A stretch of DNA of 64,000 bases from Roseateles chitinivorans (GTDB lineage: Bacteria; Pseudomonadota; Gammaproteobacteria; Burkholderiales; Burkholderiaceae_C). Below are positions 49,676 to 61,433 of this stretch, in pieces. A model generated the notes under the pieces. It saw nothing but the letters and a program-made list of their open reading frames with translations, searched no databases and was not told the origin of the DNA. The DNA is taken from positions 1 to 64,000 of the forward strand of contig NZ_PEOG01000027.1 of the NCBI RefSeq assembly GCF_002761755.1, in the 5' to 3' direction. Made by a program: the position numbers and the translations under genes. How positions within the stretch are numbered: the first letter of the stretch is position 1; each line of letters begins with the position of its first letter.

Positions 49676-51568
49676 ATGCAAGCCTCCCGTCCCCGCGCCG
49701 CGCTGCGCGCCGTCGCCCGTGCCGCGCTGGTCGCCGCCCCGGTCCTGTCCACCGTTCCGTCCGTCGCCATCGCGCAGTCCTCGCTCGACCCGGTCATCGT
49801 CATCGGCACCCGCGAGGCCCAGCCGCTGAGCCGCAGCGTCGCGGACGTCGTGCTCATCGATGCCGACACCCTGCGCGACAGCGGCGCGGGCAGCGTCGCC
49901 GACGTGCTGCGCCGCTACGCCGGCCTCCAGCTCGCCGCCAACGGCGGCCCCGGCCAGACCACGGGCTACTTCCTGCGGGGCGCCAACACCAGCGCCACGG
50001 TCGTGATGATCGACGGCGTGCGCGTCGGCTCCGCGACGCTGGGCCAGGCGTCCTTCGAGGCGATGAGCCTGGCCAACATCGAGCGCATTGAGGTGCTGCG
50101 CGGCCCGGCCTCCGGCCTGTATGGCGCCGATGCGGTCGGCGGGGTCATCCAGATCGTCACCCGGCAGGGCCAGGGCCCGCTGAACCTGCGCGCCGGTGCG
50201 TCCGTGGGCGAATACGGCTCGCGCCAGGGCGACGTGTCGGTCAGCGGTGCGCAGGCCGGCTTCGACTACGCGGCCAGCCTCAGCCGCGACACCAGCGACG
50301 GCACGACCGCGATCCGCGGCGACCGCGGCAACAGTTCCTACAACCCGGACAAGGACGGCTTCACCCGCACGGTGGCGTCAGCTCGACTGGGCTTCACGCC
50401 GGCCCAGGGCCATCGCATCGGCATCAGCGCGACGCAGAGCCGGCTGAACGCGCAGTACGACAGCGCCACCTTCGATGACCAGTTCATCGCCCATCCGGAA
50501 GGCGACTTCCGCAACCGGCTGAAGACGCGGCAGGCGGCACTCGACTACCGCGGCACCCTCTCGCCGATCTGGACGACGACGCTGCAGTTCGCGCGCGGCA
50601 CCGACGACTCGGTCAGCGGCCTGGCCGATGCGACGCGCTTCAAGACCACCCGCGATCAGGCGACCTGGCAGAACGCGCTGCGGCTGGCGCCCGACCAGCA
50701 ACTGGTGCTGGCCTACGAGCACCTGCAGGAGCAGGCCGACGGCGTCACCAGCGGCACGCTCAAGCGCACCAACAATGCCTACATCGCCGGCTATAGCGGG
50801 CTGTTCGGTCCGGCCGCGCTGGAGGCCAACCTGCGCCGCGACACCAACTCGGTCTACGGCGACAACACGACCGGCAGCCTGGGCGGCAGCTTCGCGCTGA
50901 GCCCGACGCTGAAGCTGCGGGCGCTGGCCGGCAAGACCTTCCGCGCGCCGACCTTCAACGACACCGACTTCCCGTTCTACGGCCACCGCGACATCCGTCC
51001 CGAGCAGGGTCGCAGCGCGGAGATCGGCCTGAACTGGCGCTCCGGCGCGAGCAGCGCGTCGGCGACGGTCTATCGCAACAAGGTCAAGGACCTGATCATC
51101 TACAACCCGGATCCGGCGCTGTGCCCGCCGGCGCCGGACTTCGCCTTCGGCTGCGCGGCCAACGTCGGCCGGGCCCGGCTCACCGGCGCGACGCTGACCG
51201 GCGCTCACCGGATCGGCAACTGGAACCTTGCCGCCAACGTCGACTTCCTCGATGCGAAGGACACCGACACCGGCGCGCGGCTGATCCGCCGCGCGGCGCA
51301 TCAGGAAAGCGTCTCGGTCGATTACGACACCGGCGTGTGGAGCGCCGGTGCGACGCTGACCGACGTCGGCAAGCGCCCGGACACCGGCGCCACGCTGGGC
51401 GGCTATGCGCTGCTGGACCTGCGCGCGACCTGGCGCTTCCTGCCGCAATGGCGCCTGGAAGCCAAGATCCTCAACGCGGCGGACCGCGACGTCGAGCCGG
51501 TCTACGCCTACCAGGGCCTCGGCCGCCAGGCCTGGGTCGGCGTGCGGTATGACATGAAGGGGTTGTGA
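49676..51568 (+). CDS. btuB: TonB-dependent vitamin B12 receptor, BtuB-like
   Basis: A 630-aa outer-membrane receptor with a signal ending at about residue 33 (SVAIAQS). The TonB box region VIVIGTREAQPLS is followed by a plug domain (residues ~40-160): SVADVLRRYAGLQL, YFLRGANTSATVVMIDGVRVG and LRGPASGLYGADAVGGVIQIVT, and then a 22-strand-type barrel. The B12 riboswitch directly in front supports cobalamin as substrate over iron-siderophores. It ends in YDMKGL rather than the usual Phe. No BtuCDF transport genes are in the window. Confidence 0.93.
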   Translation: MQASRPRAALRAVARAALVAAPVLSTVPSVAIAQSSLDPVIVIGTREAQPLSRSVADVVLIDADTLRDSGAGSVADVLRRYAGLQLAANGGPGQTTGYFLRGANTSATVVMIDGVRVGSATLGQASFEAMSLANIERIEVLRGPASGLYGADAVGGVIQIVTRQGQGPLNLRAGASVGEYGSRQGDVSVSGAQAGFDYAASLSRDTSDGTTAIRGDRGNSSYNPDKDGFTRTVASARLGFTPAQGHRIGISATQSRLNAQYDSATFDDQFIAHPEGDFRNRLKTRQAALDYRGTLSPIWTTTLQFARGTDDSVSGLADATRFKTTRDQATWQNALRLAPDQQLVLAYEHLQEQADGVTSGTLKRTNNAYIAGYSGLFGPAALEANLRRDTNSVYGDNTTGSLGGSFALSPTLKLRALAGKTFRAPTFNDTDFPFYGHRDIRPEQGRSAEIGLNWRSGASSASATVYRNKVKDLIIYNPDPALCPPAPDFAFGCAANVGRARLTGATLTGAHRIGNWNLAANVDFLDAKDTDTGARLIRRAAHQESVSVDYDTGVWSAGATLTDVGKRPDTGATLGGYALLDLRATWRFLPQWRLEAKILNAADRDVEPVYAYQGLGRQAWVGVRYDMKGL

Positions 51569-51642
51569 GGGCCATCGCCTCTACTCGCGCGGCATCGGAA
51601 GACGCCGCACAGCCGATATGGCGTACCCGCTGCTCGCGCGCA

Positions 51643-52086
51643 TCAGCGCTCGGCGGCGGGCGCCGGACGGCGCCGACGAGACGATGACCCGGCTCGCGGC
51701 CCCCGCCCAGCACACTCCGTAAAGACGAGTTCGGCGAGGGCCAACTGACGTTGGAGCATCCGCGCAGTGACATCACGATCGATCTTGTAGTCGGCCTTGA
51801 CCCGCAAGGCCCGCTGCAGAGCGAGATGCTCACCGATGCGGCGTGAACGACTGGCCATGTCCGGCGGACACGCGCGGTCCGGGTTCAACAATCGGTGGAT
51901 CAGACGCTCATGCACGCCGAGGCGACCTTGGTCATCGCCTCGCCTGGGCAGATGCCACTCCCAGAGGCGTGAGCGGTGATAGGACGCGTAATAGGCGCGA
52001 CTGGCCGAGGCACGCCACCAAGCCTCCCCATCCTTGGACATCAAGGCTTGCGAAACCTGCAGAAAACTTTCGGCGCTCACGCTCAT
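51643..52086 (-). CDS. HEPN-like domain protein
   Basis: A 147-aa helical protein. The core (residues ~5-120) contains WWRASASRAYYASYHRSRLW, where R-x6-H in RAYYASYH matches the HEPN catalytic pattern R-x4-6-H. LQRALRVKADYKIDRDVTA matches the common HEPN 'R-x-x-ADY' helix. Many HEPN proteins are toxin RNases or nucleotide-binding partners. The last ~25 residues are basic and low-complexity. It lies 36 bases after a 144-aa gene on the same strand. Local GC is lower than in the flanks. The toxin role is inference. Confidence 0.7.
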   Translation of the reverse strand: MSVSAESFLQVSQALMSKDGEAWWRASASRAYYASYHRSRLWEWHLPRRGDDQGRLGVHERLIHRLLNPDRACPPDMASRSRRIGEHLALQRALRVKADYKIDRDVTARMLQRQLALAELVFTECAGRGPRAGSSSRRRRPAPAAER

Positions 52087-52122
52087 GGCGAGACCTCCGG
52101 AACATGGATCGACCGGATCGGT

Positions 52123-52557
52123 TCAATCTGCGGAGCGTCCGCAGAAGCTGACCATGAAGAACCCTTTCAGCAGGTCCTGATCGGCGAGTCGGGAAAGGAA
52201 TCGCTCGTCCCAGATGAGCGACCTCTTCGGACTCATGTCCAGGGGCACGACATAGATGGCACCGGCTGCGACCTCGTCCACGCAGGTGATGTCGAGCCAG
52301 GGCGGCCCCGCCAGCCGCAGGGAATGACGTCGGACGAAACGCGCTGCGCGTTTCAGAATCAAGAGCATGTACTCGACCGAAGCCCGGTGATGGGCCAGGA
52401 CACGCCGAAGCTCCTGCGGCACCTCATGCCAGTCGGCGTCCTCGCATCGCGCCTCGAGACCTTCGTCCGCCATCGCGCCGAAGACCGTGCGCGGGAAGCG
52501 CAGGGCCTGCGACAGTGCCTCGATGGTGGTTGGGTCGTCGTTCATCGTCGTCGTCAT
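52123..52557 (-). CDS. hypothetical protein paired with the HEPN-like gene
   Basis: A 144-aa protein I cannot place. It shows a mixed helix pattern: TTIEALSQALRFPRTVFGAM, then QELRRVLAHHRASVEYMLLIL, and a later beta-like region AAGAIYVVPLDMSPKRSLIW. No nucleotidyltransferase GSxxx motif is visible, so it is not a classic MNT antitoxin. AAGGAG lies six bases before the ATG at 52557. An upstream in-frame ATG (52695) gives 46 extra residues with no support. Base content (~57% GC in one hand-counted 60-base line) is below the flanks. Confidence 0.65.
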   Translation of the reverse strand: MTTTMNDDPTTIEALSQALRFPRTVFGAMADEGLEARCEDADWHEVPQELRRVLAHHRASVEYMLLILKRAARFVRRHSLRLAGPPWLDITCVDEVAAGAIYVVPLDMSPKRSLIWDERFLSRLADQDLLKGFFMVSFCGRSAD

Positions 52558-52723
52558 GAGCTGCTCCTTCTTGACAGGTCCGGGCCTGAAAGGCTGCAGT
52601 CTCCGCGCGCCCCGCGCGCTCGTCATTCCTCCGAAATGCGGTCTTGGCGGGGGAACTGATGGTCGATGGTCAGTCCCCCTATCGATACTGACCAAGGCTA
52701 TTGGCGCTCAGGGCTTCATCCCC

Positions 52724-53587
52724 TCAGCTGTACTTTCTCTCCAGCGCATCCCACGCCGGCTTGCCCACCAGCCGCTGGCGTTCGGCGAAGGGCGCGACCA
52801 GCGACGGGTCCTCGTCGAGACGGCGCTGCGACTTCAGCACACCCAGCGCCTTCTGCATGCCGGCCACCGCGCCCTGCAGCGCCGCATTGGCGTACAGCAC
52901 GATGCCATAGCCGAGCGTCTGCAACTCCTCCGCGTCGGTGATCGGCGTCTGGCCGCCGATCACCATGTTCATCAGCTGCGGCACCGGCAGGCGCCCCGGC
53001 AACGCCCGGATCTGATCCGGCGTGGTCACCGCCTCGACGAACAGCAGGTCCGCGCCCGCCTCGGCGAAGCGCAGCGCGCGCTCCACCGCCGCCTCGAAGC
53101 CCAGCGTCGCGCAGGCGTCGGTGCGGGCCATGATCATCAGGTCCGGGTCCCGCCGCGCGTCCACCGCCGCCTTGATCTTGCCCACCGCCTCCTCGGTCGA
53201 GAGGACCGCCTTGCCGCTGAAATGCCCGCAGCGCTTGGGCGCGACCTGGTCCTCCAGCTGGATGCAGTCGGCGCCGGCGCGCTCCAGCGTGCGCACCGCA
53301 TGCCGCACGTTCAGCGCATTGCCGAAGCCGGTGTCGGCGTCGACGATCAGCGGCAGCTCGACAGCGTCGCGGATGCGGGCCGTGTGATCGGCGATCTCGG
53401 CCAGGCCCATGAAGCCCTGGTCGGGCAGACCGAACCACATGTTGGTCACGCCAGCGCCGGTGATGTAGAGCGCCTCGAAGCCGAGGTCCTCGATCACCCG
53501 GGCCGACAGCGCATTGAAGGCGCCCGGCACCAGCACGCCGCGGCGCGCCGCCACCAGCGCGCGCAGCGCCTTGCGGGGAGAAGTCAT
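52724..53587 (-). CDS. isocitrate lyase/PEP mutase family lyase (methylisocitrate-lyase position)
   Basis: A 287-aa TIM barrel of the isocitrate lyase/PEP mutase superfamily. The metal and substrate residues appear in LIVDADTGFGNALNV, QLEDQVAPKRCGHFSGK (catalytic Cys-Gly-His) and IMARTDACATLGFEAA. Canonical PrpB reads CGHRPNKA, whereas this one reads CGHFSGKA and NMVIGGQTP, closer to dimethylmalate or oxaloacetate lyases. Its place as last gene of the prp operon (ATGA overlap with prpF) makes methylisocitrate the likely substrate. Product there would be pyruvate plus succinate. Confidence 0.85.
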   Translation of the reverse strand: MTSPRKALRALVAARRGVLVPGAFNALSARVIEDLGFEALYITGAGVTNMWFGLPDQGFMGLAEIADHTARIRDAVELPLIVDADTGFGNALNVRHAVRTLERAGADCIQLEDQVAPKRCGHFSGKAVLSTEEAVGKIKAAVDARRDPDLMIMARTDACATLGFEAAVERALRFAEAGADLLFVEAVTTPDQIRALPGRLPVPQLMNMVIGGQTPITDAEELQTLGYGIVLYANAALQGAVAGMQKALGVLKSQRRLDEDPSLVAPFAERQRLVGKPAWDALERKYS

Positions 53588-54833
53588 GGGAGTTCTTTCG
53601 AAGGAAGAAGGATTTCAGCGGGCACGCGTACGACGCCTTCCATCAGGACGCGCGCGCTGCGGCTCATCACGGCGCGCGTCACGCGCCATTGGCCATCGAC
53701 GAGCGCCGCCTCGGCGCCCACGCGCAAGGTGCCCGACGGATGCCCGAAGCGCACCGACGCACGCGGCGCACCGCCGGCCGCCTCGCACACGACGGTGCCG
53801 GGGATCGCCGCCGCGGCGCCGATGGCCACCGCGGCCGTGCCCATCATCGCGTGGTGCAGCCGGCCCATCGACAGCGCCCGCACCAGCATGTCGATGTCGC
53901 CGGCCTCGACGATCCGGCCGCTCGAGGCGCGATAGCGCTGCGGCGGCGCCACGAAGGCCAGCTTGGGCGTGTGCGGGCGCGTCGCTGCCTCGTCGAGCGC
54001 GTCGATCAGCCCCATGCGCAGCGCCGCGTGGGCGCGGATCGCCTCCAGCCGACGCAAGGCCGCCGCGTCGCCGTTGACGCTCTCCTGCGCTTCGGTGCCG
54101 GTGTAGCCGAGCGCCCTCGCATCGACGAAGACCGTGGGAATGCCGGCGTTGATCAAGGTCGCGCGCAGGCGGCCGGCAGCGACCAGATCTTCGGGCAGTG
54201 CCAGTTCGTCGACGACGCGGCCGGTGGGGAACATCGCGCCCTCGCCCTGCCCGCCAGCACCAGCCCTTGCATCGGCGCCGTCGCCGTCGTCGCCCGGATC
54301 GAGGAAGGCCAGCTCGATCTCCGCGCCCGGGAAGGTCACGCCATCGAGCTCGAAATCGCCGCTCTCCAGCACCCTCCCGTCCTGCATCGGCACCCGCGCC
54401 ACGATGGTCTTGCCGATGTTGGCCTGCCAGATGCGGACCGTCGCTTGTCCGTCGCGTGGCAGCGTCGCCGCGTCGATCAGTCCAGTCTCGATGGCGAAAG
54501 GCCCGACAGCGGCCGAGAGGTTGCCGCAGTTGCCGGACCAGTCCACCAACGCCCGGTCGATCGCGACCTGACCGAAGAGGTAGTCCACGTCATGACCGGG
54601 CCGCGCGCTGCGCGACGCGATCACCACCTTGCTGGTGCTGGAGGTCGCGCCGCCCAGGCCGTCGATCTGCTTGCCGTAGGCATCGGGGCTGCCGATCACC
54701 CGCAGCAGCAGCCGGTCGCGTGCGGCGCCCGGCTTGCGGCAATCGGCGGGCAGGTCCTCCAGCCGGAAGAACACGCCCTTGCTGGTGCCTCCCCGCAGCA
54801 GGACGGCGGGGATCTTCAAGACGGGCAGGAAGC

Positions 54834-54837
<4 letters not shown>
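53584..54837 (-). CDS. prpF: 2-methylaconitate cis-trans isomerase PrpF
   Basis: A 417-aa protein with the PrpF opening IPAVLLRGGTSKGVFFRLED and the core VDYLFGQVAIDRALVDWSGN, CGNLSAAVGPFAI. The diaminopimelate-epimerase-like fold isomerises the 2-methylaconitate made by AcnD. A Gly/Asp-rich insertion (residues ~230-250: DPGDDGDGADARAGAGGQGE) interrupts the core and is not usual. The start ATG overlaps the acnD stop, and its stop overlaps the lyase start, both as ATGA. Confidence 0.94.
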
Positions 54838-57505
<2,668 letters not shown>

Positions 57506-57509
<4 letters not shown>

Positions 57510-58660
57510 TGACGCGCTGCCAGCGGCACGAAGGCCTGGTCCTCGGGGCCGGTGTAGACGGCGCTGGGACGGATGATCTTGTTGTCCTGGCGCTGCTCGA
57601 CGACATGCGCCGCCCAGCCGCTGGTCCGGGCGATCACGAACAGCGGCGTGAACATCGACGTGGGCACGCCCATCAGGTGGTAGCTCACCGCGCTGAACCA
57701 GTCGAGGTTGGGGAACATGCGCTTGACGTCCCACATCACCCGCTCGAGGCGCTCGGCGATGTCGAACATCTTGGTCGTGCCGGCCTCGATCGACAGCTGC
57801 CGCGCCACCTGCTTGATGATCCCGTTGCGGGGATCACTGATCGTGTAGACCGGATGGCCGAAGCCGATGACGACCTCGCGAGCCTCGACGCGGCGGCGGA
57901 TGTCGGCCTCCGCCTCGTCCGGCGAGTCGTAGCGCTTCTGCACTTCGAAGGCCACCTCGTTGGCGCCGCCGTGCTTGGGTCCGCGCAGCGCGCCGATCGC
58001 GCCGGCCACGGCCGAGTACAGGTCGCTGCCGGTACCGGCGATGACGCGCGCGGCGAAGGTCGACGCATTGAACTCGTGCTCCGCGTACAGGATCAGCGAG
58101 GTGTGCATCGCGCGCTCCCAGCCGGCATCGGGCCGTCGGCCATGCAGCAGGTGCAGGAAGTGCGCGCCGATGGAGTCGTCGTCGGTCTCGACCTCGATGC
58201 GGCGGCCCTGCGTCGCCCAGTGGAACCAGTACAGCAGCATCGACCCCAACGAAGCCATCAGCCGGTCGGCGATGTCGCGCGCGCCGGGCAGGTTGTGGTC
58301 GTCCTTCTCCGGCAGCACGCAGCCGAGCGCGGAGACGCCGGTGCGCATCACGTCCATCGGATGGGCGCCGGCGGGCAGGCGCTCCAGCGCTTCCTTGACG
58401 CTGGCCGGCAGGCCTCGCAGCGCCTTGAGCCTGGCCTTGTAGGCGCGCAACTCGGCGGCATTGGGCAGCTTGCCGTGCACCAGCAGGTGGGCGACTTCCT
58501 CGAACTCGCAGGCCTGGGCCAGATCGAGGATGTCGTAGCCGCGGTAATGCAGGTCGTTGCCGCTGCGACCGACGGTGCACAGCGCGGTGGTGCCGGCGGC
58601 GACGCCGGACAGCGCGACGGATTTCTTGGGCTTGAAGGCGGGGGCGAGGGTCTCGCTCAT
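57506..58660 (-). CDS. prpC: 2-methylcitrate synthase
   Basis: A 384-aa citrate-synthase-fold enzyme. It starts the PrpC way: [20 protein letters not shown], then [12 protein letters not shown]. The catalytic residues are in [37 protein letters not shown] and [18 protein letters not shown]. It condenses propionyl-CoA with oxaloacetate. AGGAGG lies seven bases before the ATG, which sets the start over an upstream open extension. It is the first gene of the four-gene coupled operon. The gap to the divergent regulator carries TTTGCAAA-type boxes. Confidence 0.96.
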
Positions 58661-58783
58661 GGGGCTCCTCCTGGGATGGCGGAAATGCCGGCATGCGGCC
58701 TGCGGCGATGCGGCAGATGCGGGAATGCGGGGATCAGCGGAAGGTCTTGATGCCAGCCATCGGGGCATGGGATAGTCGCGTTA

Positions 58784-58875
58784 TTCGCAATCTTTGCAGC
58801 CGGGCCACTGAGGCTCAATGGCTGAATTAGCAATGAAGTGCGAAGTCGATTCGCCAGATTTGCAAATTTTGCGAA
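58784..58875. promoter_or_regulatory. TTTGCAAA-type operator boxes of the prp operon
   Basis: The divergent gap has a perfect TTTGCAAA (58859-58866), directly followed by TTTGCGAA (58868-58875), and a second cluster TTCGCAAT-CTTTGCAG (58784-58799). TTTGCAAA is the box reported for the mycobacterial PrpR/RamB regulators, whose relative starts at 58919. They cover the likely promoters of both prpC and the regulator. Confidence 0.6.
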
Positions 58876-58918
58876 TCCAGAAGCGAGTCCCCCGTCCTCA
58901 TTTCCCGGTGCGACACGG

Positions 58919-60367
58919 ATGCGCAAGACCTTCCTCGGCGTGAAGCTCAAGACCCTGCGCGAGCAGCGCGGCCTGACCCAGGCGGCGCTGGCACAGGCGC
59001 TGAAGCTCTCGCCCAGCTACGTGAACCAGCTCGAGAACAACGAGCGTCCGTTGAGCGTCGCGGTGCTGCTGCGGCTGCAGTCGGCGCTGGGCGTGGACCT
59101 GCAGTTCTTCTCCGAGGACGACGAGGCGCGGCTCTTCGCGCAGTTGCACGAGATCGTGGCCGAGACACCGGTGCCCGGCGGCGTGCCCGAGTCGGAGCTG
59201 CGCACGCTGGTGCAGCAGATGCCCGGCATGGCGCAGCTGATGCTGCGGCTGCACGGGCGGGCCCGCGGCGCCGAGCAGCGGGTGAGCAACCTTGGCGGTC
59301 ATGAGCGCGGCGCCGGCGCTATCCCGGGACCTGGCCCGCACGAGGAGGTGCGGGACTTCTTCTACGCACACCACAACCACATCGACGCGCTGGACCGCGC
59401 GGCGGAGGCGCTGGCGATCACGCTCGCCGACGGCGCGACGGCCAGCACCGGCATCAGCACGACGCTGCCGCCGCCCCTGCCGCTCTCGCAGCAGGACCTG
59501 GCGCAGCGGCTGGAGGCCCACCTGATGAGCGCGCACCGGATCCAGGTGCAGGTGGTGCCCGACGAGCGCCTGCGACGCTACGAACCCGCGCAGCGCCTGC
59601 TGCTGCTCTCGGCATCGCTCTCGCCCGGCCAGCGCGCATTCCAGCTCGCCACGCAGCTGGCCTACCTCGAATGCGGCGCGGAGATGGATCGGCTCATCGC
59701 CTCGGCCAGCTTCAGCCCGGAAGCGGCGGCGCTGGCGCGCATCGGCCTGGCGAGCTACTTCGCTGGCGCGCTGGTCCTGCCCTATCGCGCCTTCCTGTCC
59801 GCGGCCCAGGCCTTGCGGCACGACATCGCGCTGCTCGCCAAGCGCTTCGGCGTCAGCTTCGAGACGGTGTGCCATCGGCTCTCGACGCTGCAGCGGCGGG
59901 AAGCGCGGGGCGTGCCCTTCTTCTTCGTGCGGGTGGACCGCGCGGGCAATATCTCCAAGCGGCAATCGGCGACGGACTTCCACTTCTCCCGCAGCGGGGG
60001 CACCTGTCCGCTGTGGAACGTCTACGAGGCATTCGCCCAGCCGGGCCGCGTGCTGACGCAGGTCGCGCGCATGCCCGACGGACGCAGCTACCTGTGGATC
60101 GCGCACTGCGAGGTGCGGGCGACGGGCGGCTATGGATCGCCGGCCCGCGAGTTCGCCATCGGTCTGGGCTGCGACCTGCGTCACGCGGAGCAACTCGTGT
60201 ACGCCAAGGGACTGGACCTCGGCGACCCCGCCAGCGCCACGCCGATCGGGCCGGGCTGCAAGCTGTGCGAGCGCGAGGGCTGCGCCCAGCGCGCGTTCCC
60301 GGCGCTGGGCAAGCGGCTGCGCATCGACGAGAACGAGCGCGCCGCGGAACCCTACGGGACGCGCTAG
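58919..60367 (+). CDS. XRE/ScfR (RamB/PrpR-type) propionate regulator
   Basis: A 482-aa regulator. The N-terminal XRE HTH is KLKTLREQRGLTQAALAQAL, then SPSYVNQLENNERPL. An IrrE-like middle (AEALAITLADGAT, FLSAAQALRHDIALLAKRFG) leads to a C-terminal domain with the Cys set GLGCDLRHA and CKLCEREGCAQRAF, like the metal or cluster site reported in mycobacterial PrpR. The family senses short-chain acyl-CoA. Start ATG 58919 was chosen because the upstream frame crosses the operator boxes. It diverges from prpC; its stop overlaps the mmsB stop by four bases. Confidence 0.92.
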   Translation: MRKTFLGVKLKTLREQRGLTQAALAQALKLSPSYVNQLENNERPLSVAVLLRLQSALGVDLQFFSEDDEARLFAQLHEIVAETPVPGGVPESELRTLVQQMPGMAQLMLRLHGRARGAEQRVSNLGGHERGAGAIPGPGPHEEVRDFFYAHHNHIDALDRAAEALAITLADGATASTGISTTLPPPLPLSQQDLAQRLEAHLMSAHRIQVQVVPDERLRRYEPAQRLLLLSASLSPGQRAFQLATQLAYLECGAEMDRLIASASFSPEAAALARIGLASYFAGALVLPYRAFLSAAQALRHDIALLAKRFGVSFETVCHRLSTLQRREARGVPFFFVRVDRAGNISKRQSATDFHFSRSGGTCPLWNVYEAFAQPGRVLTQVARMPDGRSYLWIAHCEVRATGGYGSPAREFAIGLGCDLRHAEQLVYAKGLDLGDPASATPIGPGCKLCEREGCAQRAFPALGKRLRIDENERAAEPYGTR

Positions 60368-61320
60368 CCGCCTGCCGGCCCAGCCACCAGCTGCTGCACG
60401 CTCGAGAAGTCCAGCCCGCCGCGGCCGGCCAGGCGATTGAGCGCATAGAGATTGCGCGCCAGCTCGCCCAGCGGCACCGCGGCGCCGACCTGCAGCGCCG
60501 CCTCGATCGCCAGCCCCAGGTCCTTGAGCATCAGGTCGTTGCCGAAGCCGCCGGCATAGCCGCGCGACGCGGGCGCCTCCGGCTTGACGCCGGGCCAGGG
60601 ATTGCAGACCTCGGTGGCCCAGCTGCGGCCGGTGCTGACCGCCATCATGGCCGACAGCGCCCGGGGGTCCAGGCCGTGTGACGCGCCGAGTGCGAGCGCT
60701 TCCCCGGTGACGGCCATGATGACGCCCAGCGCCATGTTGTTGCAGAGCTTGGCGACCTGGCCGGCGCCAGCGCCGCCCAGATGGAAGACATGCCGGCCCA
60801 TCGCCGCCAGCAGCGGCCGTGCGCGATCGAGCGCGCTCGGCTCGCCGCCGACGATGAAGGTCAAGGTGCCGGCCGCGGCGCCGGCGGTGCCGCCGGAGAC
60901 CGGCGCGTCCAGCATCGCCACGCCTCGCGCCGCCGCGGCCTCCGCGACGCGCTGCGCGCTCGCCGGGGCGATGGTGCTGCAGTCGATGACGAGCGTGCCG
61001 GCGGGCAGGCGCGCCAGCAGGCCGCCTTCGCCCAGGTACAGCGCCTCGACATGGCGGCTCGCCGGCAACATCGACATCACGACCGAGGCGCCCTCCACCG
61101 CCGCCAGCGCCGATGGAGCGGCGATCGCGCCGGCCTCGGCCGCCTTGGCCAGCGCGGCCTCGCTGAGGTCGAAGGCGGTGACGACGTGTCCCGCCTTCAC
61201 CAGGTTGGCCGCCATCGGCCCGCCCATGTGGCCCAGACCGATGAAGGCCACGCGCTCGGCGCTCGCGGCGTGCGGCGCCATGCCAAGAGCGGCTTCCGGC
61301 GCCGCATTCGATGAAGTCAT
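60364..61320 (-). CDS. mmsB: 3-hydroxyisobutyrate dehydrogenase
   Basis: A 318-aa beta-hydroxyacid dehydrogenase. The NAD site is VAFIGLGHMGGPMAANLVKA; the substrate motif is DAPVSGGTAGAAAGTLTFIV; the catalytic Lys lies in GAGQVAKLCNNMALG. FGNDLMLKDLGLAIEAA supports the family. It oxidises 3-hydroxyisobutyrate to methylmalonate semialdehyde in valine breakdown. AAGGAG sits about 11 bases before the ATG. It follows the 3-hydroxyisobutyryl-CoA hydrolase after a 113-base gap on the same strand. Confidence 0.93.
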   Translation of the reverse strand: MTSSNAAPEAALGMAPHAASAERVAFIGLGHMGGPMAANLVKAGHVVTAFDLSEAALAKAAEAGAIAAPSALAAVEGASVVMSMLPASRHVEALYLGEGGLLARLPAGTLVIDCSTIAPASAQRVAEAAAARGVAMLDAPVSGGTAGAAAGTLTFIVGGEPSALDRARPLLAAMGRHVFHLGGAGAGQVAKLCNNMALGVIMAVTGEALALGASHGLDPRALSAMMAVSTGRSWATEVCNPWPGVKPEAPASRGYAGGFGNDLMLKDLGLAIEAALQVGAAVPLGELARNLYALNRLAGRGGLDFSSVQQLVAGPAGG

Positions 61321-61433
61321 GGTCCTGTCTCCTTGTCGTTCATGTACGTGGGCGATGGACCGCCCTCGCGTCGATGAATGCCGCGCTCGCCATCACGGCG
61401 CATCCAGCCGCCGTTTCGCGCTGGGGGCGGCAG

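Noticed and set aside
52123..52557. Antitoxin nucleotidyltransferase (MntA-type) partner for the HEPN-like gene
   Set aside because: The GSxxx...DxD motif of nucleotidyltransferases is absent.
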